Source of the DNA: Delta-02 sp964513565
Lineage (GTDB): Bacteria; Desulfobacterota; Syntrophorhabdia; Syntrophorhabdales; Syntrophorhabdaceae
Assembly (NCBI GenBank): GCA_964513565.1
Contig: CAZENE010000014.1
Span: forward strand, 1-64,000
Reading direction: 5' to 3'
Length of the DNA stretch: 64,000 nt
Shown: in pieces, positions 33,734 through 42,992 of the stretch
Position numbering within the stretch: the first letter of the stretch is position 1
How the letters are laid out: each line of letters opens with the position of its first letter
The notes under the pieces: generated by a model
The model's input: only the letters and a program-made list of their open reading frames with translations
Databases searched by the model: none
What the model was told of the DNA's origin: nothing
Translations under genes and position numbers: made by a program

Positions 33734-34972
33734 ATGATTGACGAACGGAAAAAATTCCAGGAAGTGCTTAATGTCGGTCTTGAGGTCATACAAACCCGGG
33801 ACATCGATATTCTGCTGGAAAAGATCCTGACAAAAGCCCGCTACCTGACAAATGCCGATGCAGGGTCCATTTATATAAAGGAAGGAGATACGCTCCTTTT
33901 CAGGTATACCCAGAACGAAACCCTGCAAAAACTGCTCCCTCCAAGCAAGAAATTGATCTATTCCACTTTCACCGCCCCTGTCAACAACCAATCCATTTCC
34001 GGCTACGTGGCGAATACCGGGCAGGTACTCAATATTCAAAATGTGTATGACCTCAAGGGCAGCGTCCCGTTCTCGTTCGACCCGTCTTACGACAAGCGTT
34101 CCGGGTACAGGACACAGTCCGTGTTGTGCTTTCCCTTGAAAACGAACACAGACCAGGTTGTTGGCGTGCTCCAGCTTATCAATGCCACGGATAGACCGGG
34201 TAATATAATCCCGTTTCAGGCCGAAGACGAGCCCTTTGTAGTTCATTTCGCAAATAATGCGGCAATTGCTATCGAACGCGCGACCATGACCCGCGATATC
34301 ATCCTGCGCATGATAAAAATGGCCGAACTTCGCGACCCCACCGAAACCGGGGCGCACGTGAACAGGGTCTCGTCATATTCCGTCGAGCTATATGAGGCCT
34401 GGGCTCATTCAAAAGGAATTGACAGTGCCGAGATCGAACACAACAGGGACATTCTCAAAATGTCGGCAATGCTGCATGACGTCGGCAAGGTGGCAATTAC
34501 GGACCTCATTCTTAAGAAACCCGCCCGCCTTGACAGCAGGGAATTCGAAATAATGAAACAGCATACCTACCTAGGCGCCCGCCTTTTTTCCTATCAGCGC
34601 TCGGATTTCGATAAGGCCGCATTCCTTGTCACCTTAAATCATCATGAGCGCTGGGACGGCCAGGGCTACCCTGGATTTATCGACTATGCCACAGGGGAGC
34701 CCATGATCGATTATAGGAGCAATGACGGCCAGGCCCCGGGCAAGAAATGCGAGGAGATCCCCGTCTTCGGCCGTATCGTCGCTATCTGCGATGTCTTCGA
34801 TGCGCTGAGCTCCGAAAGGTCATATAAGGAACCATGGGAAGAAGAGCGGGTCCTCGAAACAATGGAGAGCGAGAAAGGCAAACATTTCGATCCTGAAATG
34901 CTGGAAATATTCTTCTCGAACCTCGATGTCGTGCACAATATCATGCAGCTATATCCAGAGACAAAAAGCTAA
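33734..34972 (+). CDS. GAF plus HD-GYP cyclic-di-GMP phosphodiesterase
   Basis: 412 residues: GAF domain (about 10-185, with ADAGSIYIKEGDTLLFRYTQ and SVLCFPLKTNTDQVVGVLQL) followed by an HD-GYP domain (about 195-400) with MLHDVGKVAI, IMKQHTYLGA, NHHERWDGQGYPG and AICDVFDALSSERSYK. The HD metal pair and the GYP signature are intact, so hydrolysis of cyclic-di-GMP is expected. The GAF part would sense a ligand. There is no membrane segment. It follows pfk by 30 bases and may be co-transcribed. The opposing diguanylate cyclase at 44482 is in the same window. Confidence 0.93.
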   Translation: MIDERKKFQEVLNVGLEVIQTRDIDILLEKILTKARYLTNADAGSIYIKEGDTLLFRYTQNETLQKLLPPSKKLIYSTFTAPVNNQSISGYVANTGQVLNIQNVYDLKGSVPFSFDPSYDKRSGYRTQSVLCFPLKTNTDQVVGVLQLINATDRPGNIIPFQAEDEPFVVHFANNAAIAIERATMTRDIILRMIKMAELRDPTETGAHVNRVSSYSVELYEAWAHSKGIDSAEIEHNRDILKMSAMLHDVGKVAITDLILKKPARLDSREFEIMKQHTYLGARLFSYQRSDFDKAAFLVTLNHHERWDGQGYPGFIDYATGEPMIDYRSNDGQAPGKKCEEIPVFGRIVAICDVFDALSSERSYKEPWEEERVLETMESEKGKHFDPEMLEIFFSNLDVVHNIMQLYPETKS

Positions 34973-35013
34973 AAAGGTAACTCTCTCACCCGCTTTGCTC
35001 GAACTCACACTTT

Positions 35014-36300
35014 TTACTTTCTTTTGATCGGAATGAAAAAGATTTTAATTGTCTCGGGGTTCATTCCGAAGAGGCCGCTGAGTATCTCGAAGCCGGTTTT
35101 CCCGTTTTCTTGGGAAAGGCCGAGGAGAAATGCAAAACGCATTCTCCAATCGTCTCCTTCTTTTTCCCTTGTGTATAGGCCGTAAAGGATGCTTGTTACG
35201 ACGCGGTCTTCCCTCTTTCGCTGCTCGTACAGAGTACAAAGTGGTTTTACTATCCTGTTCAGACCGTCAAATCGGAACGGCAGGGGCGATGGTGCAAGGA
35301 AATCGTAATCATTGGTTCCGGTCGCCTCATATTCGAAGAACGGCCAGATGTTGAAGAATGTTGTACCCTCTTCCTCGATCTTCCGATTGATCAAAAGTAC
35401 ACTGCTTCTATGGTATCGTTCATCTTCGACGTACCATTCCTTTTTTGCGTAGACCGGATACAGAAAATAAAATCTGCTGTCCCTGCCGTCTTTCTCCCGC
35501 TGGTAAAAAGGGAAGAAGGTAAAGCTTTTATTTTCTTTCCCCGAGGATGACGAAATGAAAGGCCAGAGATATGTCCATTCCTCTTTATCTTCATTTCTAT
35601 GGTAGCTGAATACCGGGTAAAGCACGCCTCTCGTTTCATGGAGCCGGGATACCGATTCCATGTAGAACGGCAATGCCCACCTGCTCCTGACGGGGTTGTC
35701 GGTATCGAGGTTCTTCTCCTGTTTCAAGAAAACGGGCCAGAGGAAGAACTGCGTTCTCCGGACACCCGGGCGTTCACGATCGCCGTACAGGGGCCAAGCC
35801 TTGAAACCGCGCTCTTCGCCGCTGTAACGGGCAAAGAACGGCCAGAGATAATTTGTTTTCGTCGAGCCGTAATTTTCCGTATAGCTGTAAACGGGCCAGA
35901 GAAAAAAGCCCATCTCGTCCCGCCCAAAGCGCTTCTTCAGCTTGCCTGCGAGGGGAAAGAAACCGCCGTAATTTTCCTTATCCTCCGTCGTGCCGTGGAA
36001 AAAAAGAAGGAATGCCCTGTCGCTGGCGTTTTCGCTGCGGTTAGCCATATAGACCGGGATAAGGTATGATCTGCCGGGTGATACCTTGCCGAGGGGGTAC
36101 AGATAGCTTACTGTCCAATCCTCTCCTGAGTCATACGACGCAAGTATGGGTCGAAAGATAAAATGGCGCTCATTATTGTCCTCACTGTAAGAAATAAGCG
36201 GTCCGAGAAAGCGCTTTTCGTTCCCCAGTTCCCATGATACTGGCCAGAACGCGTATACGCTTGATGGAAGAAAAACGAGCAGGAAAAGGAGGATCCTCAT
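35014..36300 (-). CDS. Secreted beta-rich repeat protein, function unknown
   Basis: 428 residues with a signal peptide (MRILLFLLVFLPSSVYA, cut near A17). The mature part is built of repeated aromatic motifs spaced 25-35 residues apart: GFFLWPVYSYTENYG, TNYLWPFFARYSGEERG, KAWPLYGDR, QFFLWPVFLKQ, GVLYPVFSYHRN, TYLWPFISSSS, FTFFPFYQREKDG, RFYFLYPVYAKK, FFNIWPFFEYEA. The alternation of charged loops and W/F-P strands suggests a periplasmic or outer-membrane beta protein. It is the last gene of the ahbB-hemL-alr-mla operon (11 bases after mlaD), so an outer-membrane lipid or envelope role is plausible. No characterised family is recognised. Confidence 0.75.
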   Translation of the reverse strand: MRILLFLLVFLPSSVYAFWPVSWELGNEKRFLGPLISYSEDNNERHFIFRPILASYDSGEDWTVSYLYPLGKVSPGRSYLIPVYMANRSENASDRAFLLFFHGTTEDKENYGGFFPLAGKLKKRFGRDEMGFFLWPVYSYTENYGSTKTNYLWPFFARYSGEERGFKAWPLYGDRERPGVRRTQFFLWPVFLKQEKNLDTDNPVRSRWALPFYMESVSRLHETRGVLYPVFSYHRNEDKEEWTYLWPFISSSSGKENKSFTFFPFYQREKDGRDSRFYFLYPVYAKKEWYVEDERYHRSSVLLINRKIEEEGTTFFNIWPFFEYEATGTNDYDFLAPSPLPFRFDGLNRIVKPLCTLYEQRKREDRVVTSILYGLYTREKEGDDWRMRFAFLLGLSQENGKTGFEILSGLFGMNPETIKIFFIPIKRK

Positions 36301-36311
36301 AAAATATTATA

Positions 36312-37238
36312 TCAAAAGAATACTCCCAGGATTGTCCCGAGCACCGTGACCGGCGTCATCTCCTGTATGCCTTCAGCGCCCTTCTGCACTTTCTTTACAG
36401 CTTTTTCTGTTTCGTTGTAAAGCGTGTCATCTTTCGCAAGTTTTCCCAGCGTGCCCTCGCCTTTCTTCATTCCTTCCGTGAACTCCTTGATGTTCGCAAC
36501 GGCGTCTTTTGTTTCATTGTAGAGAGCCTCATCTTTCGCGAGCTTGCCAAGAGTTCCCCGTCCTTCTTCGATATCCTTCGAAACCGATTTGAGCGATGCT
36601 ACGGTATTCTTCGCGTCATTATAAAGGGTGTCGTCCTTAACGAGCTTGCCGAGCGTTCCTTTCCCTTCTTCGATGTCGCGTGATATCTTTTTGAGATCCC
36701 CGCTGACAACCTCGATATTTGCAAGGCTCTTCTTGATCGCTTCTTTTTCCGGCTCTCCAATAAGGCCTTTGAAGTCACTCATGGTATCCCCGAAGTTTTT
36801 CGCGGCCTGACCAATATCCGCCAGCACCTTGTTGATGTCGGCAGGGGGAATGGCGCAGCAGATCGTGTCCCCTTCGGAGAGGTATTGCGCCGCCCGGCCC
36901 GGAATTATCTCGATATATTTGTCCCCGAGAACGCCCTGGGTCAAAAGAGACACCTGGCTGTCCTTTGGAATAGGCACATCTCTTCTGATATTAAGACTCA
37001 CGAAAGCCTTATACTGTTCGAGTCTGATCCACCCTATCCTGCCCACGTCAACCCCGGCTATCTGGACTGGTGTTCTCCTGTCGAGACCGCCGGCGTTTTC
37101 CAGTTCAACGTAAACGGTATAAGAATCCTGGAGGAACCAGCCTATTGCCCCTATCCTGAATGACATATAGAGGAGGACCAGGATTGCGGCAAGCACCAGT
37201 ATGCCTACTTTCAATTCAGGTGAAAATCTGTTCTTCAT
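36312..37238 (-). CDS. mlaD: MlaD/MCE-domain lipid-transport protein
   Basis: 308 residues. One N-terminal membrane helix (VGILVLAAILVLLYMSFRIG) anchors a periplasmic MCE domain (GGLDRRTPVQIAGVDVGRIG and TQGVLGDKYIEIIPG). The C-terminal 150 residues are helical with repeats of GKGTLGKLVKDDTLYN, seen four times (GTLGKLxKDxxLYNxxKxxV), as expected for a hexameric tube. The ATG at 37238 follows AGGAGG; the open frame extends to 37298 without support. It overlaps the end of the ATPase gene by 23 bases. It shuttles phospholipids between membranes with MlaE and MlaF. Confidence 0.92.
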   Translation of the reverse strand: MKNRFSPELKVGILVLAAILVLLYMSFRIGAIGWFLQDSYTVYVELENAGGLDRRTPVQIAGVDVGRIGWIRLEQYKAFVSLNIRRDVPIPKDSQVSLLTQGVLGDKYIEIIPGRAAQYLSEGDTICCAIPPADINKVLADIGQAAKNFGDTMSDFKGLIGEPEKEAIKKSLANIEVVSGDLKKISRDIEEGKGTLGKLVKDDTLYNDAKNTVASLKSVSKDIEEGRGTLGKLAKDEALYNETKDAVANIKEFTEGMKKGEGTLGKLAKDDTLYNETEKAVKKVQKGAEGIQEMTPVTVLGTILGVFF

Positions 37239-37998
37239 GACTGCCTCCTGTGAAGCCCGGAATCCTGGTGGCCTCCAGGAATTCACGGGTCTCTTCACGT
37301 GAACTTCTGCGGATATCCATCGGACCGCCGTATTCTATTATCCGGCCGTCATACAGCATCGCCACCCTGTCGGCTATATGGAACATCCCGAGGATATCGT
37401 GGCTGATAACGATGTATGTTTTTTTCAGGTGTACCTGTGTCTCCTTGATGAGATCGAGAATGCTGAGCGATATGATCGGGTCGATCGCACTGGTCGGTTC
37501 ATCGAAGAGTATTATATCGGGGTCGCGAACAAGGGCACGCGCAAGTCCTACACGCTTTTTCATACCGCCCGATAATTCCCCCGGCATTTTGAAATCGAAT
37601 TCCTGCAGGCCTACCTCGCGCAATCGATCATTTACGGTGTCGTTTATCTCTTTTTCCGAATAATTCGTATGCTCCCGCAAAGGAAATGCGACATTTTCGT
37701 ACACATTCATCGAATCGAAAAGTGCCGCTTCCTGGAAAAGCATCCCGAACCTTTTCCGGACCTCGTTGAGATCCTTTTCCTTCAGGCGGGTTATTTCAAT
37801 ACCCTCGACCCAGATCTCGCCGTCGTCCGGCTTGAGAAGGCCAATGATATGCTTCAGGAGAACGCTCTTGCCGCCCCCGCTTTTACCGATAATAACTGTC
37901 GTTTTGCCCCTTTCGATCTCCAGATTTATGCCTCTGAGAACCTTCTGGGGACCAAAACTCTTATAGAGATCTTTTATTTTGACCGCAATATTTTCCAT
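37216..37998 (-). CDS. mlaF: MlaF-type ABC ATPase for lipid transport
   Basis: 260-residue ATPase driving the MlaE permease. Walker A is IIGKSGGGKSVLLKHIIG, Q-loop FGMLFQEAALFDSM, signature LSGGMKKRVGLARAL, Walker B IILFDEPTSAIDP (ending AIDP, typical of MlaF/Mkl), switch His in VISHDILG. It is flanked by mlaE (2 bases upstream) and mlaD (23-base overlap), with no separate mlaB or mlaC in the cluster. Confidence 0.95.
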   Translation of the reverse strand: MENIAVKIKDLYKSFGPQKVLRGINLEIERGKTTVIIGKSGGGKSVLLKHIIGLLKPDDGEIWVEGIEITRLKEKDLNEVRKRFGMLFQEAALFDSMNVYENVAFPLREHTNYSEKEINDTVNDRLREVGLQEFDFKMPGELSGGMKKRVGLARALVRDPDIILFDEPTSAIDPIISLSILDLIKETQVHLKKTYIVISHDILGMFHIADRVAMLYDGRIIEYGGPMDIRRSSREETREFLEATRIPGFTGGSHEEQIFT

Positions 37999-38000
37999 CG

Positions 38001-38774
38001 TCAGAACATGAGAGATGTAAGGACATAGTCGGAAACAAGGATCGTGAGGCTGGACGCCACGACCGCTTCCGTTGTTGCCCTCCCCACTCCCGCCGCTCCC
38101 CCCTTTGAATAAAAGCCCTTATAGCAGCAGATCACACTTATGATAACGCCGAAGACTGCCGATTTGATAAGACCGTTCGAGATATCCTGGAATTCGAGCA
38201 CTGCTTCCATTCTGCTCATGAACGAACCTTCGTTGATGCCCAGCAATTTTACGCCGACGATATACCCGCCGATGATCCCGACAAAGTTCGCAATAGATGT
38301 CAGGATAGGCAGCATAATAAATGACGCGAGCATACGCGGCACAACGAGATACTGTATGGGGTTCAGAGCCATGACCCGCAGGGCATCTATCTGCTCGGTG
38401 ACACGCATCGTCGCGAGCTCCGCAGTCATCGCCGAACCTGCACGCCCGGTCACCATAAGGCTTGTCAAAACGGGCCCGAGTTCCCGGGTCATGCTGAGCG
38501 CAACCAGGGCACCGATCGATGTTTCCGCGCCGAACTTACGGAAGCCGTACGAAGATTGAAGTGCAAGCACCATCCCGGTAAAAAGACCCGTGATCACGAC
38601 GACAAGCAGGGAATTCACGCCTATGAATTCCATCTGCCTGAAGACGTTCCTTAATCGAAAAGGAGGTTTTGCAGCGAGATATACCGCGCTTCCGAAAAAA
38701 GAGCCGAGGTTGCCGAGAAATTCAAGAATTACGACGAACGGCCGGACTGATCTTTCGAGAGCTCCATTCGCCAT
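38001..38774 (-). CDS. mlaE: MlaE-type lipid-transport permease
   Basis: 257-residue membrane protein. MlaE family landmarks: EFIGVNSLLVVVITGLFTGM, ALQSSYGFRKFGAET, TRELGPVLTSLMVTGRAGSA, TAELATMRVTEQIDALRVMA, NPIQYLVVPR. I use the ATG at 38774, with AGGAGG 14 bases and AAAGGG 5 bases upstream; the frame is open to 38888 but that part only overlaps alr. The gene overlaps the 3' end of alr by 53 bases, so it is translated from within the alr transcript. Confidence 0.94.
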   Translation of the reverse strand: MANGALERSVRPFVVILEFLGNLGSFFGSAVYLAAKPPFRLRNVFRQMEFIGVNSLLVVVITGLFTGMVLALQSSYGFRKFGAETSIGALVALSMTRELGPVLTSLMVTGRAGSAMTAELATMRVTEQIDALRVMALNPIQYLVVPRMLASFIMLPILTSIANFVGIIGGYIVGVKLLGINEGSFMSRMEAVLEFQDISNGLIKSAVFGVIISVICCYKGFYSKGGAAGVGRATTEAVVASSLTILVSDYVLTSLMF

Positions 38775-39891
38775 AAACCCTTTCAATCCTCCTCGAGATC
38801 TTGCAGAGGACCTCGTATGGGATTGTTCCCGCATTTTCAGCCATCTCGTTCGCGGAAACCCGGACCCCTTCCCGGTCGCCCTCACCAAGAAGGATCGCTA
38901 CGTCGCCGCTATCGACGGGGCCGATGCCCGTCACGTCGGCGAGAATCCAGTCCATGCATACTCTTCCAACAATAATGCATCTCGTGTCGTTTATCAACAC
39001 GACGCCCCTGTTGGAAAGCGACCGCGGGTACCCATCGGAATACCCGACGGGTATGTAAGCTATCCTCGATAACCGGCCGGTCGTGAAGGTCCTGCCGTAG
39101 CTCAAGGGAACGCCCGAAGGAAATTCCCTGCAGAACGCGATGCGTGCCGAAAATTTCATCACCTGCCGCAGAGGCAGGGACGCTTCGAGCAATAACGACG
39201 GATGGGAGCCATAGAGGCTTATCCCGGCCCGAACTAGCGAGAAATGAGCCTCGGGGTAATTGACGATCGCGCCTGAATTGCTCATATGGATATACTCCGG
39301 TTCGAACCCGGCAGAGCGGAATGTCTCGATTATTACCCGGAACGATGCGACCTGGGAAAGACCGAATTCGTCGCGTGTCTCCGAAACCGAAAAATGGGAC
39401 ATGAGTCCCTCGACATGCAACCCCCGTGCTTCCGCAAGTATCTGAGCTATCTCACGGGCATCTTGCGGAAGAAATCCCAGCCTTCCCATACCGGTATCAA
39501 ACTTGAGGTGTATCTTGAGCGGCTTCGCAAATCCCCGCGTACTATCTACAAGCCTTTCAAGGATCGCCCGGTCATAGACAACGGGGGTAAGGTCATACCT
39601 CACGACGGGTTCAATGTCATCCCAGACGAATATCCCGCTCATGATAAGTATCGGTTTGATTATACCCGAAGATCTCAGATCTATCCCTTCATCTATCGTT
39701 GCCACTCCAAGATAATCGATATTCATCGACTCGAGTTTCCTGGAAACCTCTACAGCTCCATGGCCATAGGCATCGGCCTTGACAACTCCGAGCAGTCCCG
39801 CTCCGGGGCTTAGCTGGCTCCGGATGGATAGGCAATTATACTCGAGGGCCTGAAGGTCGATATAAGCGACCGCCCTCGAAGCTTTCGACAT
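38722..39891 (-). CDS. alr: Alanine racemase
   Basis: 389 residues. PLP enzyme that makes D-alanine for peptidoglycan. PLP lysine in VVKADAYGHGAVEV near residue 39; other conserved parts are FDTGMGRLGF, HMSNSGAIV, RAGISLYGSHPS, IPVGYSDGYPR (catalytic Tyr region) and GRVCMDWILADV. Start ATG at 39891. It sits between hemL (13 bases upstream) and mlaE (overlapping), in an envelope/heme operon. Confidence 0.95.
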   Translation of the reverse strand: MSKASRAVAYIDLQALEYNCLSIRSQLSPGAGLLGVVKADAYGHGAVEVSRKLESMNIDYLGVATIDEGIDLRSSGIIKPILIMSGIFVWDDIEPVVRYDLTPVVYDRAILERLVDSTRGFAKPLKIHLKFDTGMGRLGFLPQDAREIAQILAEARGLHVEGLMSHFSVSETRDEFGLSQVASFRVIIETFRSAGFEPEYIHMSNSGAIVNYPEAHFSLVRAGISLYGSHPSLLLEASLPLRQVMKFSARIAFCREFPSGVPLSYGRTFTTGRLSRIAYIPVGYSDGYPRSLSNRGVVLINDTRCIIVGRVCMDWILADVTGIGPVDSGDVAILLGEGDREGVRVSANEMAENAGTIPYEVLCKISRRIERVYGEWSSRKISPAVRRNS

Positions 39892-39904
39892 GTGAATGCC
39901 TCCC

Positions 39905-41200
39905 TTAAGCGACCCTGATAGTACTGAACACTTTTTTGCTCGCCTCGATCGTCCTGTCTATTTCCGGGTCACCTAAAGCGCATGTGAGAAATGACGCCTC
40001 GAATTGGCTTGGGGCAAAGAAAATGCCCTCACCGAGCATTCCCTTGAAGAATTTTTCATAGAGTTCCCTGTCGCAGGCCGCGGCGCTTTCGTAGCTGTTT
40101 ACCTCGGATCCTGAAAAGAACCCCGTGAACATTCCGGTTATCGAATTTATGCGAAACGGGACGGCGTATTTTGCCGCGACTTCGAGCATTGCGCCTGATA
40201 ATTCCCGGCCGGCCTCTTCAAACCGGGGATAGATCTCCCCGGCATTGCTTTGAAGGCGGCGGAGCACATGGATCCCGGCCCTGACAGCAACCGGGTTCCC
40301 CGACAGGGTGCCAGCCTGATATACGTCGCCGAGCGGCGCGAGACGCTCCATGATATTCCTTTTTCCGCCAAACGCCCCCATAGGGAATCCGCCCCCTATG
40401 ATCTTGCCGAGGCATGTGATGTCCGGATCGATGCCGTAGATATGCTGAGCGCCTCCGAAGCAGACGCGAAAACCGCTGATGACCTCATCGAAAATAAGAA
40501 TTACACCCCGCTCCCTGCAAAGTCCTTCGAGCCCCTTAAGAAAACCGTCGTTGGGAAGAATAACCCCCATGTTTCCCATGATTGGCTCGACGATGACGCA
40601 CGCTATGTCCCCGGACGCATCCATAATATTGCGGACCGTTTCGAGCCTGTTGAATTCCGCGACGTACGTATGCTTTGCCAGGTCCGCCGGCACTCCCGCG
40701 CTATCGGGGATTCCGAATGTCGCGAGCCCCGAACCCGCCTTGACGAGAAGGCTGTCGACATGCCCGTGATAGCATCCCCGAAACTTCACGATTCCGTTCT
40801 TCCCCGTATATCCGCGTGCAAGCCTTATCGCGCTCATGGTCGCTTCCGTCCCCGATGTCGTAAGACGGACGCAATCCATAGACGGGAACGTGTCGGCTAT
40901 CAGGCGGGCAAGGTCGATCTCGTACGGATGACAAGCGCCATAGCTCGTCCCTTCTTTGAGCGCCTCCGTTACGGCCGCGACCAGGGCATCATCGGCATGG
41001 CCGAGGATGATCGCCCCCCATGACGACACATAATCGATAAAAGAATTACCGTCAACATCGTAAAGATATGCGCCTTTTGCCCGCTTGACATAAAACGGGG
41101 TATCATGGACCGATTGGAATGCACGCACAGGGCTGTTGACCCCTCCCGGGATGCACTGCCGGGCTTCATTGCAATACTCGTCAGATCTGGTTTTTATCAT
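39905..41200 (-). CDS. hemL: Glutamate-1-semialdehyde 2,1-aminomutase
   Basis: 431 residues. PLP/PMP enzyme of the C5 tetrapyrrole route, forming 5-aminolevulinate. Motifs: PGGVNSPVRAF, YDVDGNSFIDYVSSWGAII, RLTTSGTEATMSAIRLARG, GCYHGHVDSLLVKAGSG, FDEVISGFR, and the PLP lysine in CLGKIIGGGFPMGAFGG. Full length. The start overlaps ahbB by 4 bases, so the two tetrapyrrole genes are coupled. Confidence 0.96.
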   Translation of the reverse strand: MIKTRSDEYCNEARQCIPGGVNSPVRAFQSVHDTPFYVKRAKGAYLYDVDGNSFIDYVSSWGAIILGHADDALVAAVTEALKEGTSYGACHPYEIDLARLIADTFPSMDCVRLTTSGTEATMSAIRLARGYTGKNGIVKFRGCYHGHVDSLLVKAGSGLATFGIPDSAGVPADLAKHTYVAEFNRLETVRNIMDASGDIACVIVEPIMGNMGVILPNDGFLKGLEGLCRERGVILIFDEVISGFRVCFGGAQHIYGIDPDITCLGKIIGGGFPMGAFGGKRNIMERLAPLGDVYQAGTLSGNPVAVRAGIHVLRRLQSNAGEIYPRFEEAGRELSGAMLEVAAKYAVPFRINSITGMFTGFFSGSEVNSYESAAACDRELYEKFFKGMLGEGIFFAPSQFEASFLTCALGDPEIDRTIEASKKVFSTIRVA

Positions 41201-41649
41201 GTCCTTACCGAAAAAGATGTTTTTTTGAACTCCCGTTTGCTGAAAAGCATCCGATAATCACGAATGCCCGACCTTTTTGCCATCGCCTCAATGACTCTGA
41301 TGCACTCCTCGCGGGTCTTTCCATGCACCATTGTATAAATGTTGTACGGCCAGTATCCGGCCGTATCACGTTCGTAGCAATGGCTGACCTCATTGAAACC
41401 TGCCATGATGTTCCCAACCTGTTGAACGCGCTCCGCCGGGACGTTCCATACAACCATTGCATTGCCTTCATAGGAGACCGCCCGGTGCGCAACTATGACG
41501 GAGATCCTCCGGATCACCCCTCTTGACTTGAGCAGGGCCAGTTCACGTATCAATTGCTCTGAGCTTATTCCCATTTCCGCGGCCATTGCGTCATACGGTC
41601 TGTCCGTTATCGGGAAATCGGCGGGAAGCGCATCCAGAATTCTTTTCAT
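41197..41649 (-). CDS. ahbB: Siroheme decarboxylase subunit, AhbB-like (AsnC/Lrp fold)
   Basis: 150 residues with an N-terminal winged-helix (DALPADFPITDRPYDAMAAE, LIRELALLKSRGVIRRISV) and an RAM/Lrp-like C-terminal domain. The string EVSHCYERDTAGYWPYNIYT then MVHGKTREEC matches AhbB (usual HCYERPTYPDWPYSIYTMxH) better than amino-acid regulators. AhbA/AhbB decarboxylate siroheme to didecarboxysiroheme on the route to heme in sulfate reducers and archaea. Adjacent hemL supports the metabolic role. The AhbA partner is not in this window. First gene of a minus-strand operon, divergent from dapL. Confidence 0.85.
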   Translation of the reverse strand: MKRILDALPADFPITDRPYDAMAAEMGISSEQLIRELALLKSRGVIRRISVIVAHRAVSYEGNAMVVWNVPAERVQQVGNIMAGFNEVSHCYERDTAGYWPYNIYTMVHGKTREECIRVIEAMAKRSGIRDYRMLFSKREFKKTSFSVRT

Positions 41650-41810
41650 GAAGTCTATTGTTACATATCCGGAAAAACCATTTCAAATGAATTCTCGAGC
41701 AAAAAAGACTTTACAACCGGCCTTCCGGCATGTTGTAACTATCAAATTCACAAGTTGCATCACGGACCTGGACACCAGAAATTCCGGTATTATGATGAAA
41801 GGAGCCCAGT

Positions 41811-42974
41811 ATGGTAAAGCCCGCATCGAGAATTGAACAGATCCCGCCGTATCTTTTCGCGCGGATCGACAAGAAAAAAGAAGAGGTCAGGAATAAAGGG
41901 ATGGACCTCGTGGATTTCGGCATAGGAGATCCCGACATACCAACACCGGCCAATATCATAACGGCAATGAAAAATGCTGTAGACGACCCGAAAAATCACC
42001 GTTATCCCAGTTATGAAGGTATGCCCAAATTCCGGCAGGCGGTAGCCGCCTGGTACAAGGCGCGTTTCGGCATCGACCTCGACCCGGCGACGGAGGTCGT
42101 GACGCTGATCGGGTCGAAGGAAGGGATAGCGCATATACCATGGGCGTATGCAGAAAAAGGAGACATTGTCCTTGTCCCTTCGCCCGGATACCCCGTATAC
42201 AAGATCGCCACGATGTTTGCCGGCGCAACCCCTTACATCATGCCGCTTAAAGAAGAAAACGGGTTCTTACCGCGCTATGAAGATATCCCCGAAGATGTAC
42301 TGGATAAGGCGAAACTTCTTTTCATAAATTATCCCAATAACCCGACCGGCGCCTGCGCCGATGACAGCTTTTATGAAAAAACGCTTGAGCTTGCCAGGCG
42401 TTACAACATACTTATCTGCCATGACGCGGCGTATAGCGAGATAGCCTACGATGGGTACAGACCGAAAAGCATCCTGGAGTTTGATCCGGATAAACAGTAT
42501 TCACTGGAATTCCATTCATTGTCAAAAACATACTGCATGACCGGCTGGAGGATCGGTTTCGCGGTCGGTTGCCCCGATGGTATTTACAATCTCGGGAAAC
42601 TCAAAACAAATATTGACTCAGGTGCATTTCAGGCCGTGCAATACGCGGGCATCGAAGCACTGACCGGTGACCAGACCTCCGTTGCCACGCTTAATGCACG
42701 GCTCGAAAAGAGGCGCGATATGGTGGTCGAGGCTTTTAAAATACTCGGGGTAGACATAAAAGCTCCCCGCGCCACGTATTATATCTGGGCGAAAGTCCCG
42801 CAAGGATTCACATCTTCCGATTTCTGTGAAAAACTAATTGAGGAAACGGGCATCGTGGTCACGCCCGGAAGCGGTTTCGGTGACGAAGGGGAAGGTTACT
42901 TCCGGATCTCAATTACCCTCGGGGAGGAAAGGATCGCCGAGGCTGCCCGGAGGCTTCAGTCGTTTGATCTTTAA
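41811..42974 (+). CDS. dapL: LL-diaminopimelate aminotransferase
   Basis: 387 residues, class I PLP aminotransferase. It makes LL-diaminopimelate directly from tetrahydrodipicolinate for lysine and peptidoglycan synthesis. The opening RIEQIPPYLFARIDKKKEEV followed by VDFGIGDPDIPTP is characteristic of DapL (bacterial DapL2 type). Other sites: NYPNNPTGA, CHDAAYSEIAYDG, and the PLP lysine in SLSKTYCMTGWRIGF. AAAGGAG precedes the ATG. A TPR gene follows after 18 bases. Another aspartate/LL-DAP-type enzyme is possible but less likely. Confidence 0.9.
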   Translation: MVKPASRIEQIPPYLFARIDKKKEEVRNKGMDLVDFGIGDPDIPTPANIITAMKNAVDDPKNHRYPSYEGMPKFRQAVAAWYKARFGIDLDPATEVVTLIGSKEGIAHIPWAYAEKGDIVLVPSPGYPVYKIATMFAGATPYIMPLKEENGFLPRYEDIPEDVLDKAKLLFINYPNNPTGACADDSFYEKTLELARRYNILICHDAAYSEIAYDGYRPKSILEFDPDKQYSLEFHSLSKTYCMTGWRIGFAVGCPDGIYNLGKLKTNIDSGAFQAVQYAGIEALTGDQTSVATLNARLEKRRDMVVEAFKILGVDIKAPRATYYIWAKVPQGFTSSDFCEKLIEETGIVVTPGSGFGDEGEGYFRISITLGEERIAEAARRLQSFDL

Positions 42975-42992
42975 GTCTACGGAGAGGCCTTT

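Noticed and set aside
33248..34357. 369-codon minus frame across the pfk/HD-GYP junction
   Set aside because: Antisense to two clearly recognised genes and without recognisable protein features.
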